A model generated the notes under the pieces. That model saw nothing but the letters and a program-made list of their open reading frames with translations, was not told the DNA's origin and ran no database searches. Shown in pieces: positions 28,593 to 37,683 of a stretch of 64,000 nt of DNA (position 1 is its first letter; the number at the start of each line of letters is the position of its first letter). Both the position numbers and the translations under genes were made by a program. The stretch covers positions 186,001 through 250,000 of the forward strand of contig NZ_JADOBI010000007.1 of NCBI RefSeq assembly GCF_015644585.1, read 5' to 3'. Source of the DNA: Rahnella laticis (GTDB lineage: Bacteria; Pseudomonadota; Gammaproteobacteria; Enterobacterales; Enterobacteriaceae).

Positions 28593-31358
28593 ATGCAATT
28601 ACAGTTGAGAAATATGGCTTGGAGACAGCTTACAGGTATTGGTACATTTGAATGGAGGCTGCACAAAAAAGACAATGTCGAAGGTATCTCTGATCACCTG
28701 AGTATTCAAATATATAGGAATTCTTCGGAGATTCTCTTTGAATATAGTGTTTACAACAGTTTACCTGGTCTTTTTTTCTCGAACCTTTTAAGGGCTCCAA
28801 ACAATGTGGCCATTTACGATAAGGACGATAATTTAAGTTTTAGTGAACTCGCGGAGGTTAGCCTACACGTTGCCAATGTGATGAGGGTTTTAGGATGCAA
28901 ACCCGAGGATTGCGTTGGTCTTTTTGTTGAACCATCACTTGAGCAGATGATCGGGCTATGGGGGATTATATTCTCAGGTGCCGCATATCTACCGTTACCA
29001 CCTGACTCTCCAAGAGAAAGACTTGAATATATGGTCCATGATGCTTCGGTCAAAATCATCTTCACACAACAACATTTAAGAGATAAATTGCAATCAATCG
29101 AGTCAAATAAAGATATAAAAATAGTGACTTTGGAAGATATCTGTTCTTTTTCGAAATCAGAAGAACCCATGATCTTTACTCCAATTATTCAATTAAGACC
29201 TGAAAATTTAGCCTATATTGTATATACGTCCGGAAGCACTGGAAACCCAAAAGGCGTATTAATTGAACATCGAAGTGTGGTTAATCAGATGCAATGGTTG
29301 GTTGAAAAAAAATACATAGGATTTGATAAGACAATTATTCATAAAACACCGATAGGTTTTGATGCAGCACAATGGGAAATGCTTACTGTTTGCAGTGGTA
29401 GCAAGTTATTCGTAAGTAGATTCGGTTTGAATAAAGATCTTGCCAAACTTTTAAATGAGATTATCGAACATAATGTCACTTTACTTCAATGCGTCCCTAC
29501 ATTATTACAAGCAGCAGTCAAGAAAGCCCAGTTTTCTAATTGTATTTCTTTATCACATATTCTCTGTGGTGCTGAAAGCCTAACTAAGAAGCTTGTAACT
29601 AGATGTATGGACATATTGCCAGGATGTTTGATTGTCAATTTATATGGACCAGCTGAATGTACGTGCAACGCTTCTTTTTACGAGATCCTCCCCAATGTTT
29701 TTTGTAATGATGACATAACGGGCGTGCCAATTGGCAACCCCGTTAATAACGTCGAGTTTCATCTTCTCAATGAATCAGGCACATCGGTACCTAACGGGGT
29801 AATAGGTGAGCTACACATATCCGGCGTACAAATATCACGAGGCTACCTTAATCTTGAACAATTGACAAAAAATAATTTTAATAGCTATCAGAAGGAATTA
29901 GATCTAAAGTCTTCTACCTTATATAAAACAGGAGATCTTGCTTATATTGACAATGACGGTCGATACAACTTCTGCGGCAGAATTGATGCTCAAGTAAAAG
30001 TAAGAGGTATGAGGGTAGAGTTAGAGGAAATCAAGGTTGTTTTAGAAAATAGTCTGTATGTAGAAACCACCGTCGTTATCACACACGAAGTAGGTGGCCT
30101 TAATGACTATCTCTTGGCATATGTTAAGCTGAGCTCCAGAGGAATTAAATTAAAAGATACCGTAGGTGATTTAGAGCTGGAAATAATAATTAGAAAAGAA
30201 CTCGAAAATAAATTACCGAACTATATGATTCCAAGTTTCTTTGTTTTATCAGAAACAATACCATTGACATCCAGTGGTAAAGTTGATGTAAACAAGATTA
30301 AAAACTTAGTTAAAAAACATCATAAAAAAAACATATCCGGACCACGAAATGAAACAGAAAACATCGTTCTTGAAATATTTAAATCCACTCTAGAAATTGA
30401 GATGGTATCTATTTATGATAATTTCAATACTCTTGGAGGTGACTCTATGAGTGCAGTTGACTTAGTACTTTCAATAAATGAAAAATTCAATATTGAATTA
30501 CCTATTCATGCTATAATTGAGAGCCCTACTATCGAATCAATTTCTAAAATAATTAATGAAAAAAACTTAAAAACCCCATCCAGAGTTGTTTGCCTACAGA
30601 GCAATGGAAATAATAGACCTATTTTTTGCTGGCCTGGGCTTGGTGGGTATCCGCTTAGTTTAAATTTACTTGCCCATAGACTTGGAAAAAATCAACCATT
30701 TTACGGAATTCAAGCATATGGTATTAATACGCAAGAGAAACCGTACACTTCAATAGAAAAAATGGTTGCGGCGGATATTATGGAAATTAGACAAATTCAA
30801 GAGCAGGGGCCATATACACTCTGGGGATACTCTTTTGGGACAACTTTAGCCATTGAAGCAGCGTTACAACTTGAAAAAATCGGAATCGAAGTTGAAGAGC
30901 TAGTGCTGATTGCTCCAGGTATACCTCAGGATGTCAAGATGGAAAATCACAGGAACTCCTTTGATAACAAGGAACTCGTGAAGCTACTTTATTCCGTATT
31001 TTCTAAAAATAAGGATCACGAGGGATTACGAAATTGCTTGCTATCAGCAAAGGATGAAAATAGCTTCGCCACATTCATTTGTAAACACTTCAATATATCA
31101 AGTATAAGTTTGGTAATAAAAATCACTAAAGTAATTATTGAATCATTCTTTGCTTCTCATAAGTGGTTGAATACAGGTCCAATGACTGTCGATGCCGCAG
31201 CATTAATCCTTCCAGCATATAATGATGAAATATCCATCTACGAAAGAAATATAGTTCACTTCCGTAAAGGCATGGAAATTAAAAAATTAAGAGCAACACA
31301 TTTTGACACATTAGAAGATAGAGGCCTCGATGAGATTTTATCAAAATTAAATCGTTAG
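28593..31358 (+). CDS. Stand-alone NRPS module: adenylation-PCP-thioesterase
   Basis: 921 residues from ATG 28593 (GGAG seven bases upstream). Domains: adenylation about 60-570 (AYIVYTSGSTGNPKGVLIEH; IGFDAAQWEM with Asp257; NLYGPAECTCN; YKTGDLAYIDNDGRYNFCGR; SSGKVDVNKI), carrier about 585-655 with Ser618 in LGGDSMSAVDLVL, thioesterase about 670-921 with Ser747 in GYSFG and His near THFDT. There is no condensation domain. Asp257 shows that an amino acid with a free alpha-amine is activated. Specificity positions aligned by hand read D-A-W-Q-L-G-L-C-N, resembling published glutamine-type codes (from memory). A lone A-PCP-TE could load an amino acid for modification and release or condense it. 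Confidence 0.9.
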   Translation: MQLQLRNMAWRQLTGIGTFEWRLHKKDNVEGISDHLSIQIYRNSSEILFEYSVYNSLPGLFFSNLLRAPNNVAIYDKDDNLSFSELAEVSLHVANVMRVLGCKPEDCVGLFVEPSLEQMIGLWGIIFSGAAYLPLPPDSPRERLEYMVHDASVKIIFTQQHLRDKLQSIESNKDIKIVTLEDICSFSKSEEPMIFTPIIQLRPENLAYIVYTSGSTGNPKGVLIEHRSVVNQMQWLVEKKYIGFDKTIIHKTPIGFDAAQWEMLTVCSGSKLFVSRFGLNKDLAKLLNEIIEHNVTLLQCVPTLLQAAVKKAQFSNCISLSHILCGAESLTKKLVTRCMDILPGCLIVNLYGPAECTCNASFYEILPNVFCNDDITGVPIGNPVNNVEFHLLNESGTSVPNGVIGELHISGVQISRGYLNLEQLTKNNFNSYQKELDLKSSTLYKTGDLAYIDNDGRYNFCGRIDAQVKVRGMRVELEEIKVVLENSLYVETTVVITHEVGGLNDYLLAYVKLSSRGIKLKDTVGDLELEIIIRKELENKLPNYMIPSFFVLSETIPLTSSGKVDVNKIKNLVKKHHKKNISGPRNETENIVLEIFKSTLEIEMVSIYDNFNTLGGDSMSAVDLVLSINEKFNIELPIHAIIESPTIESISKIINEKNLKTPSRVVCLQSNGNNRPIFCWPGLGGYPLSLNLLAHRLGKNQPFYGIQAYGINTQEKPYTSIEKMVAADIMEIRQIQEQGPYTLWGYSFGTTLAIEAALQLEKIGIEVEELVLIAPGIPQDVKMENHRNSFDNKELVKLLYSVFSKNKDHEGLRNCLLSAKDENSFATFICKHFNISSISLVIKITKVIIESFFASHKWLNTGPMTVDAAALILPAYNDEISIYERNIVHFRKGMEIKKLRATHFDTLEDRGLDEILSKLNR

Positions 31359-31402
31359 AATCTCATATACATTATTTTTTTCTGCGAATCTATGATATGT
31401 TT

Positions 31403-31443
31403 CGGCCCCTGATGTGATAACAGGAGCCGCATAAAATTTTTTT
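31403..31443 (+). terminator. Terminator of the NRPS operon
   Basis: Stem CGGCCCCTG/CAGGAGCCG (31403-31411 with 31421-31429, one mismatch) and a run of eight T shortly after (ATAAAATTTTTTT). Confidence 0.75.
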
Positions 31444-32326
31444 AAAGAGGGAATAAATTGTCTACTATAAAATCAACGAAGGTTCTCAACTTAGGTGAGA
31501 GAAAGCGACCAGAAGGCCATACAACTCTTAACGTCGTGATCTCTTTATTGAAATCGTCAAGTACAGAAATTAATTTTCCAGATTCCAATTGGCTCTTGAT
31601 AGCGATATCCGGTATACACGCTACACCAAGACCCTCTTCGGCAAATGTGACCAGTGGGCCAAGCGTGTTAGTCACCATACTTGTTCGTAATTCAAAACTG
31701 GCTGTTTGAGTCAAACCCAATGGCCAATTTCCTGTTTTGCCAGTACTACGATAACGATATAACAACCCATCGCGATCTTTCAAATCGTCTGGTTTCTTGG
31801 GTAAGCTAGTGCGTTGGAAATATTCAGGGGATCCAACAATAACCCTTCTGTAACTGCCGACTTTCCGAGATGTTAGTCGTGAATCGGTTAACTCTCCCGT
31901 TCGAATGACGACATCAAAACCTTCCTCTATGACATCCACTAACCGGTCAGAACAATCAATATCTAACTCTATTTCAGGATATTCTTTTTTGAATAGTGCA
32001 AATTTTGGCATAAAGAGCATCCCCACGGAAGGGACGCTAATTCTTAATTTCCCAGAAGGGATAGAGAGCGATTGAGATATTTCATTTTCTGCAGCTTCTA
32101 CTTCGCACAGAATACGGCGGCAACGCTCAAGAAACTGCGCACCTTCTGGGGTTAGATTCACAGTGCGGGTAGATCTATGCAGTAGGCGCACATGTAATCT
32201 TTCTTCCAAACGGCCAATCGCCTTACTTACTGCCGATGCCGATATTCCCAGCTGCCGTCCAGTAGCAGTGAAACTTCTCGTTTCCCCAACGCGTACAAAC
32301 ACGTCAAGCACGCCCAGACTTTCCAT
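31442..32326 (-). CDS. LysR-family transcriptional regulator
   Basis: 294 residues. N-terminal winged helix-turn-helix (FVRVGETRSFTATGRQLGIS, SKAIGRLEERL) and a LysR substrate-binding domain. A perfect AGGAGGT site stands 3 bases before ATG 32326. It is divergent from the MFS exporter, the standard LysR layout, so it most likely controls the MFS-GNAT-aminotransferase genes. A palindrome ATGAC-N6-GTCAT lies 16 bp upstream of its start. Close to the numerous LysR proteins of the YafC/DmlR type; the effector is unknown. Confidence 0.9.
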   Translation of the reverse strand: MESLGVLDVFVRVGETRSFTATGRQLGISASAVSKAIGRLEERLHVRLLHRSTRTVNLTPEGAQFLERCRRILCEVEAAENEISQSLSIPSGKLRISVPSVGMLFMPKFALFKKEYPEIELDIDCSDRLVDVIEEGFDVVIRTGELTDSRLTSRKVGSYRRVIVGSPEYFQRTSLPKKPDDLKDRDGLLYRYRSTGKTGNWPLGLTQTASFELRTSMVTNTLGPLVTFAEEGLGVACIPDIAIKSQLESGKLISVLDDFNKEITTLRVVWPSGRFLSPKLRTFVDFIVDNLFPL

Positions 32327-32342
32327 AGCACCTCCTTCATTG

Positions 32343-32358
32343 ATGACATTTCCGTCAT
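32343..32358. promoter_or_regulatory. Candidate operator palindrome between LysR and MFS genes
   Basis: ATGAC-ATTTCC-GTCAT is a perfect inverted repeat in the 271-bp divergent gap. Position next to the LysR start suggests autoregulation. The rest of the gap has no other clear element. Confidence 0.45.
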
Positions 32359-32597
32359 ATATGTTGTGAAATTTAGCCTATTTTTCCTCCTTTCTCCTAG
32401 GCCCATACTCTTATTTTACATTCATGCAGCCAAATGATAGGCCATCGGCACTCACATAAAGCCATGTAGATAGGCTTAAACAAGGAAGTACAAATTCGTT
32501 CGGAGGAGCAGGCCTAATTGCTTACATACATGAAAATACCGATGCTTTTATGGCATGAGATTAGCATTTAATATCGGAAAATTGAGGGGAAAAACGA

Positions 32598-33797
32598 ATG
32601 ACATCAAGAGACAAGGATGAAATGCCTAATGCTAACACCAATAGTCAGGATTTACCGCTGGCTGCGCTTTTAGCACTATCGATGGCAGCATTTTTGACAC
32701 TATTGACCGAGATAATGCCAGCCGGACTGCTCTCATCCATTTCCGAAGGTTTAGATGTCTCTGAAAGCCTGGCAGGCCAGTTTATCACAGCTTACGCAGT
32801 GGGAGCCCTTATTGCAGCTATTCCTGTAACTGCACTTACTCAAGGAATACGTCGGCGGCCACTGCTATTGACTGCGATCTTAGGATTTGCACTGGTTAAC
32901 CTTATTACTGCGATTTCTGACAGCTACACCCTCTCTATCGTTGCACGATTCTTTGCTGGCGTTTTCGGTGGTATCGTCTGGTCGCTGCTGGCAGGCTACG
33001 CTGTGCGCATGTCGCCATCTCAATTAAGCGGGAGAGCTATAGCAATCGCCACGGCAGGCGCAACGATAGCATTAGTACTAGGAGTGCCGCTTGGTTCATT
33101 ATTAGGACGAGCATTCGGTTGGCAAGGTGCTTTTGGGCTGATGAGTGCCGTGGCAATCTTGCTCATCATATGGGTAATCGCCATCGTTCCTGATTTCCCT
33201 GGTCAATCCAGAGAACAGCGCCAGTCGTTGATCAGTGTCTTTAAGAAGAGTGGCATTCGCTCAGTTCTTTTTGTGGTCATGTCCTTCGTTGTCGCCCACA
33301 ACGTTCTCTACATCTACATCGAACCGTTTCTGACGATGTCGAATTTATCAGAAAATGTCGATATCGTCCTCTTGGTCTTTGGCTTCGGCTCTGTCATTGG
33401 GCTATGGTTCGTTGGTGTAATGGTCGATCGTAAGCTGCAATTTCTTGCCGTAGCTAACATTATTGTTTTCGCCTTTTCTGCTTTGCTTCTGGGCTTATGG
33501 GGTCATTTTGCGCAAATAGTTTATCCCTCTGTCTTGATTTGGGGTCTTTCCTTTGGCGGCTTCGCGACTATTACCCAAACAGCATTATCTCGCTTTGCTG
33601 GCAACTCAGTTGATGTTGCCCAAGCCATGTATACAACGGGCTGGAATACTGCTGTTGCCTGTGGCGGTGTAGTTGGCGGTATTTTACTTGATAGAGCAGG
33701 AGCCCCCTCCTTTGCCTGGGTCGTGATCGGAATTCTAGCTATTTCGTTATTGGGTACGGTCTTCGCTATGAATAAAGAGCTGTCAAAAAAGAACTGA
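32598..33797 (+). CDS. MFS exporter (DHA1/sugar-efflux type)
   Basis: 399 residues, 12 hydrophobic helices. Opens with PLAALLALSMAAFLTLLTEI and contains GLLSSISEGLDVSESLAGQF and the loop TALTQGIRRRPLLL of DHA1 exporters (AraJ/SotB/YdhP group). Such proteins expel sugars, amino-acid derivatives or drugs by proton antiport. It is the first gene of a rightward block with a GNAT acetyltransferase and an aminotransferase, under a divergent LysR gene. Export of the neighbouring cluster's product is possible but unproven. Confidence 0.87.
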   Translation: MTSRDKDEMPNANTNSQDLPLAALLALSMAAFLTLLTEIMPAGLLSSISEGLDVSESLAGQFITAYAVGALIAAIPVTALTQGIRRRPLLLTAILGFALVNLITAISDSYTLSIVARFFAGVFGGIVWSLLAGYAVRMSPSQLSGRAIAIATAGATIALVLGVPLGSLLGRAFGWQGAFGLMSAVAILLIIWVIAIVPDFPGQSREQRQSLISVFKKSGIRSVLFVVMSFVVAHNVLYIYIEPFLTMSNLSENVDIVLLVFGFGSVIGLWFVGVMVDRKLQFLAVANIIVFAFSALLLGLWGHFAQIVYPSVLIWGLSFGGFATITQTALSRFAGNSVDVAQAMYTTGWNTAVACGGVVGGILLDRAGAPSFAWVVIGILAISLLGTVFAMNKELSKKN

Positions 33798-33864
33798 AGT
33801 ACCGATAAAGTTCTCTGAGGATTTTAGGGTCTTCAAATTCACCACGATAGTACGGAGATATATC

Positions 33865-34734
33865 ATGATTACCGTTACAGACAATCTCAAAGATACACTT
33901 CAGATAAGTATTGCCTCCCCGATGGAATGGTTAGAGGTGATTGAGATGGCTCAACAAGAAACTTGGGATCCGGGCCATGGAGATGATCTCTCATTTTTTA
34001 GCGTGGATAATGCTGGATTCTTTATCGGCAGCCTAAATGGCAAGATAGTTGCCGCGATTTCAGTGGTGAATTTTCACGGAACTTACGCTCATCTTGGATA
34101 CTATATTGTTAAGCCGGAATTTAGAGGCAGAGGATTAGGATTAACTCTTTGGGAAACGGCGATTAAACATGCTGGCGACCGTTGTATCGGCCTTGATGGG
34201 ATGCCAGCTCAGGAGGCCAACTATAGTAAATGGGGCTTTTCTACGCATTATCACACACATAGATTCCAGGGTGTGGCAAGCGCCAACTTTAAGAAAATTG
34301 GCAATATAAGTGCTATAAACGGTGGTCACCTTCCTGCTGTGATAGCTTTCGATGAGAAGTTTGTCGGTTATTCTCGTATCAACCTGTTGTCTTGCTGGTT
34401 CAATAATGCCAACCGCAAAGGATTCATTCTCACTGAGAAACAGGTAATCAAAGGCCTTATCGGAATACGTCCATCTGATACCGGATATCGTATCGGACCT
34501 TTCTACGCGACAGATGCAAGCCATATTGAATCGCTTCTCCACGCCGCGATGGCGGAATTACCAGAGAATACTTTGGTAACAATTGACGTTCCAGAGTTTG
34601 CAACTGAAACGATCGCTCTTCTGACCTCATCTGGGTACCGGGCTCTTTTCCACACATGCAGGATGTATCTTGGCATTCCCCCACTCTTTTGCCAGCATGG
34701 CAACAACGCCGTAGCCTCGCTTGAACTTGGGTGA
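33865..34734 (+). CDS. GNAT N-acetyltransferase
   Basis: 289 residues. An N-terminal GNAT domain carries the acetyl-CoA loop RGRGLGLTLWETA (about residues 92-104) after YYIVKPEF. It is followed by QEANYSKWGFSTHYHTHRF and a C-terminal GNAT-like half (about 150-289) of the kind seen in two-domain GNAT proteins. Ribosome site GGAG precedes ATG 33865. N-acetylation of a toxic amine-bearing product or its precursor would give self-protection, as known for several amino-acid-like toxins; that is inference from the neighbours. Confidence 0.85.
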   Translation: MITVTDNLKDTLQISIASPMEWLEVIEMAQQETWDPGHGDDLSFFSVDNAGFFIGSLNGKIVAAISVVNFHGTYAHLGYYIVKPEFRGRGLGLTLWETAIKHAGDRCIGLDGMPAQEANYSKWGFSTHYHTHRFQGVASANFKKIGNISAINGGHLPAVIAFDEKFVGYSRINLLSCWFNNANRKGFILTEKQVIKGLIGIRPSDTGYRIGPFYATDASHIESLLHAAMAELPENTLVTIDVPEFATETIALLTSSGYRALFHTCRMYLGIPPLFCQHGNNAVASLELG

Positions 34735-34790
34735 AATGCATAGTGTGAAGCGTTTAAGCCCGTAGGACTTATCACTCTGAGGAACGATAA

Positions 34791-36005
34791 ATGAGCCTCT
34801 CAAAACATACACTCAATAATTTCTTGGCTGCCGCCCTGCCTTCAGCGACTTATAAAGTCATAGATCGGGTAACGGCACTTCGTTCGGCTGGCGCTCAGAT
34901 TATTTCACTCAGCGCAGGTGAACCCGACCTAGATACACCTGAGTTCGTGCGCGAAGCCGGTATCGCCGCTATCCGCTCCGGTCATACCCGCTATACCCAG
35001 GTTGCAGGCCTACGTTCGCTGCGTGAAGCGATTGCAGCCAAGTTCTTACGTGATAACGGATTAGACGTAGACTGGCACAACACGCTAGTGAGCAATGGTG
35101 GCAAACAGATAATCTTCAACGCATTGGCTGCCACGCTTAACGAGGGTGACGAAGTCATCGTGCCCACCCCATACTGGGTGAGCTATCCCGAGATTGTACA
35201 GCTTTGTGGTGGTAAAACTGTGGCCGCCCAATGCTCAGCAGAGAGCGGCTTTAAGCTCACACCCAAGGTACTTGAAGCCGCGATCACATCACGCACGCGT
35301 TGGCTTATTCTCAATTCTCCATCCAACCCGAGCGGCGCGGTGTATAGCCCTGCCGAACTAAAAGCGTTGGCCAACGTGCTACTTGTACATCCGCAGGTAC
35401 TGGTGCTGTCCGACGATATCTATGAGCATCTGGTCTTTGACGGTCAAACCTTCTTCACATTGGCTCAGGTCGAACCCCGCCTAAATGAACGCGTTTTGAC
35501 AATGAACGGCGTTTCCAAGGCCTATGCGATGACTGGCTGGCGTATCGGTTTTGGTACTGGCCCCAAATGGCTGATCGAAGGAATGGAAAAACTACAGGGC
35601 CAGCAGACCTCTGGAGCCTGCACGATTTCTCAGTATGCTGCACTTGCGGCTCTAACTGGGCCACAGGATTTTATTGTCCAGTCACGTGCAGTATTTCAAC
35701 GAAGGCGCGATATGGTGGTGAGCGCGATCAATCGGATCCCCGGGCTGCACTGCAAAGTACCGCAAGGCGCTTTCTACGCATTTGCCTCATGCGAAGGTCT
35801 GATCGGCAAGACCACTCCTGCGGGCACGGTCCTCTATAACGACGAAGATGTCGTCAATGCATTACTTGATGAAGCTGGTGTGGCAACTGTCCATGGAAGC
35901 GCCTTCGGTATGGGACCGTATATCCGTATTGCCTATACACTCGACGACGACTCACTAGCCCAAGCTTGTCAGGCCATGCATATTTTCTGCCATTCTCTCT
36001 CATGA
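34791..36005 (+). CDS. Class I PLP-dependent aminotransferase
   Basis: 404 residues, fold type I aspartate-aminotransferase group (AspC-1b type). PLP Lys is in NGVSKAYAMTGWRIGFG (around residue 242); the cofactor-binding Asp/Tyr lie in LVLSDDIYEHLVF, and the N-terminal LSAGEPDLDTPEF and SNGGKQIIFNALAATLN match the family. It converts an amino acid to its 2-oxo acid or the reverse. As last gene of the LysR-controlled block it may supply or remove an amino acid for the adjacent cluster. Complete. Confidence 0.9.
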   Translation: MSLSKHTLNNFLAAALPSATYKVIDRVTALRSAGAQIISLSAGEPDLDTPEFVREAGIAAIRSGHTRYTQVAGLRSLREAIAAKFLRDNGLDVDWHNTLVSNGGKQIIFNALAATLNEGDEVIVPTPYWVSYPEIVQLCGGKTVAAQCSAESGFKLTPKVLEAAITSRTRWLILNSPSNPSGAVYSPAELKALANVLLVHPQVLVLSDDIYEHLVFDGQTFFTLAQVEPRLNERVLTMNGVSKAYAMTGWRIGFGTGPKWLIEGMEKLQGQQTSGACTISQYAALAALTGPQDFIVQSRAVFQRRRDMVVSAINRIPGLHCKVPQGAFYAFASCEGLIGKTTPAGTVLYNDEDVVNALLDEAGVATVHGSAFGMGPYIRIAYTLDDDSLAQACQAMHIFCHSLS

Positions 36006-36415
36006 TAAAGCAGAGATAAAACATAAGGTAACTTTCTCACAGGTGAAAACGAAAACCATTTTGGTACATCGCAAGATCTGCATGAGTATTTACAGATACG
36101 GAGGTTACCGTTAAAAATGGGATTCCACACTAAATTGCAGAATCTCACAGCTATGAAGTTCTCATCATATCACTTTATGACAGCCGCCCATTTTAAAAAA
36201 ACATGACAAAAAAACCATTTAATATCAAAAACAACCAAAGACAATAAAATAAATAATTTAAAAATAATTGATTAGTTAAAAACACTTCCTTCAATAACGA
36301 AACCTTTCCTTTCCCTGAATACTAACTCAGAGAATAACGCACGCAGCTTAATTAAAGGAGTCAGGAGCTGTTGTTTATACAACAGGAAATTTCGTTATGT
36401 GAAAGGAGATGGTTT
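36006..36415. other. AT-rich intergenic region before the ICE backbone
   Basis: 410 bp, no gene seen. AT-rich between 36180 and 36300. Just before the next gene, CTGTTGT-TTAT-ACAACAG (36368-36385) is a perfect inverted repeat 13 bp upstream of the ribosome site of the 36416 gene; it could be an operator or an mRNA hairpin. Confidence 0.4.
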
Positions 36416-37330
36416 ATGCCAACAAAAGACGTGCATTTAATTACTAAAAATAATTACGCTAGCTGGGCTACTATACCAGAAGCTGTAGAGATGGTTAACC
36501 GACAAACAACCAATAAATTGACAGATGGAGATATCTACAGATATGCTTTACAAGGAAGCATCCGACTTTCTATATACTTCCAGTCTCCGATAATATTACG
36601 AAGAGTCAGAATTAAAAAAAATAAAGTAAAACTTAGTCTAATTGACAGCTCACTGGCCAGTCGTATTTGTTTTCTTGATAAGAATTTTTTTATTAACGGT
36701 ATAAATTTGATAGTAAGCACTGAAAGTAAGAGTTTTTCACCGATAGACAAAATCATTGACACTACGTTAATGGGGCTAGAATATATCGCCACACAACGTT
36801 TCCTTGCTCATTCCCTCGGTATTCCGTTACCCGTCACCGGTGCCAATGATAGAATTCATGGTATTTCCGTTAATATTTCTGGTGAGATATTTTTACTTTT
36901 CGAAAAAATAACATGGCAGGAGAGAATTAGTAAACAAATAGCCCAACTACCTCAAAATATAACAACAAAAATCCATGAACAAATTTCATCCCCGCATCTA
37001 TCCAAATGCTACCAAAAAGAACACTTCCCGATTCATCAATTACCAAATGATGCCTGTTTTGTTATCCGTGATACTGAACTTGAGAAATTAATCGATCTAT
37101 CAGTCAGAGATAAAATAACCAAACCAAATTCAACACGTGTATCCACACCATTATCCCGCTTGTTCTGGCTTGCCTGTAAACATAATGAGGCCATCAGCCC
37201 ATTAATCAGGAAGCCCTATAAGCTGCTGTCTATTTTCGAGCAATGGGCATCAGATGAAGGCATTACTGACAGGTTCAGTGGTGATACACTAAAAACTGCT
37301 CTGGAGCGTGGTTCCCCCTCATCAGATTGA
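36416..37330 (+). CDS. Conserved ICE/prophage protein of unknown function
   Basis: 304 residues from ATG 36416, which has GGAGATGG just upstream; the frame is open to 36371. I do not recognise a named family. The N-terminus (YASWATIPEAVEMVNRQT, then DGDIYRYALQGSIRLSIYF) has the pattern of small phage and ICE proteins that begin with a helix-turn-helix-like helical segment before an all-beta part. The C-terminal third is helical and charged. It is 143 bp upstream of the AlpA regulator. AT-rich compared with the genes that follow. Confidence 0.7.
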   Translation: MPTKDVHLITKNNYASWATIPEAVEMVNRQTTNKLTDGDIYRYALQGSIRLSIYFQSPIILRRVRIKKNKVKLSLIDSSLASRICFLDKNFFINGINLIVSTESKSFSPIDKIIDTTLMGLEYIATQRFLAHSLGIPLPVTGANDRIHGISVNISGEIFLLFEKITWQERISKQIAQLPQNITTKIHEQISSPHLSKCYQKEHFPIHQLPNDACFVIRDTELEKLIDLSVRDKITKPNSTRVSTPLSRLFWLACKHNEAISPLIRKPYKLLSIFEQWASDEGITDRFSGDTLKTALERGSPSSD

Positions 37331-37472
37331 TTTGAGAAAAATCCACTAACCTGCAAGTCCGTATTAAGGACTCTGAAACCCGTAATACGGGCTTATCTGC
37401 TTTATTCTCCATCCCCACTTGTGTTCCTTTGTCTCCTCCGGGCATGCCCCATAACGGCCACAGGAGTAAACG

Positions 37473-37667
37473 ATGACATCCCATCAGCTATTACGCCTAA
37501 AACAGGTTGAAATAAAAACCGGTCTGAAACGTTCGCAAATTTACCTGTATATGAAAGATGGTACATTTCCTCATTCAATAAAAATTGGACCAGCCAGTGT
37601 AGCCTGGCTCGAATCTGAAATTGACGAATGGATCGACCTTAAATTAGACAACCGCTTAACGCGTTGA
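37473..37667 (+). CDS. alpA: AlpA-family DNA-binding regulator
   Basis: 64 residues, MerR-like winged helix of the AlpA family: RLKQVEIKTGLKRSQIYLYM then GTFPHSIKIGPASVAWLES and EIDEWIDLKL. AlpA-type proteins activate integrase/excisionase genes or act as excision factors of P4-like elements. A clear AGGAG site precedes ATG 37473. The same family is present as a broken copy beside int at 20085-20228. This intact copy may regulate the DUF2857 gene and the conjugation genes downstream. Confidence 0.9.
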   Translation: MTSHQLLRLKQVEIKTGLKRSQIYLYMKDGTFPHSIKIGPASVAWLESEIDEWIDLKLDNRLTR

Positions 37668-37683
37668 AGGGAGATACAGAATC

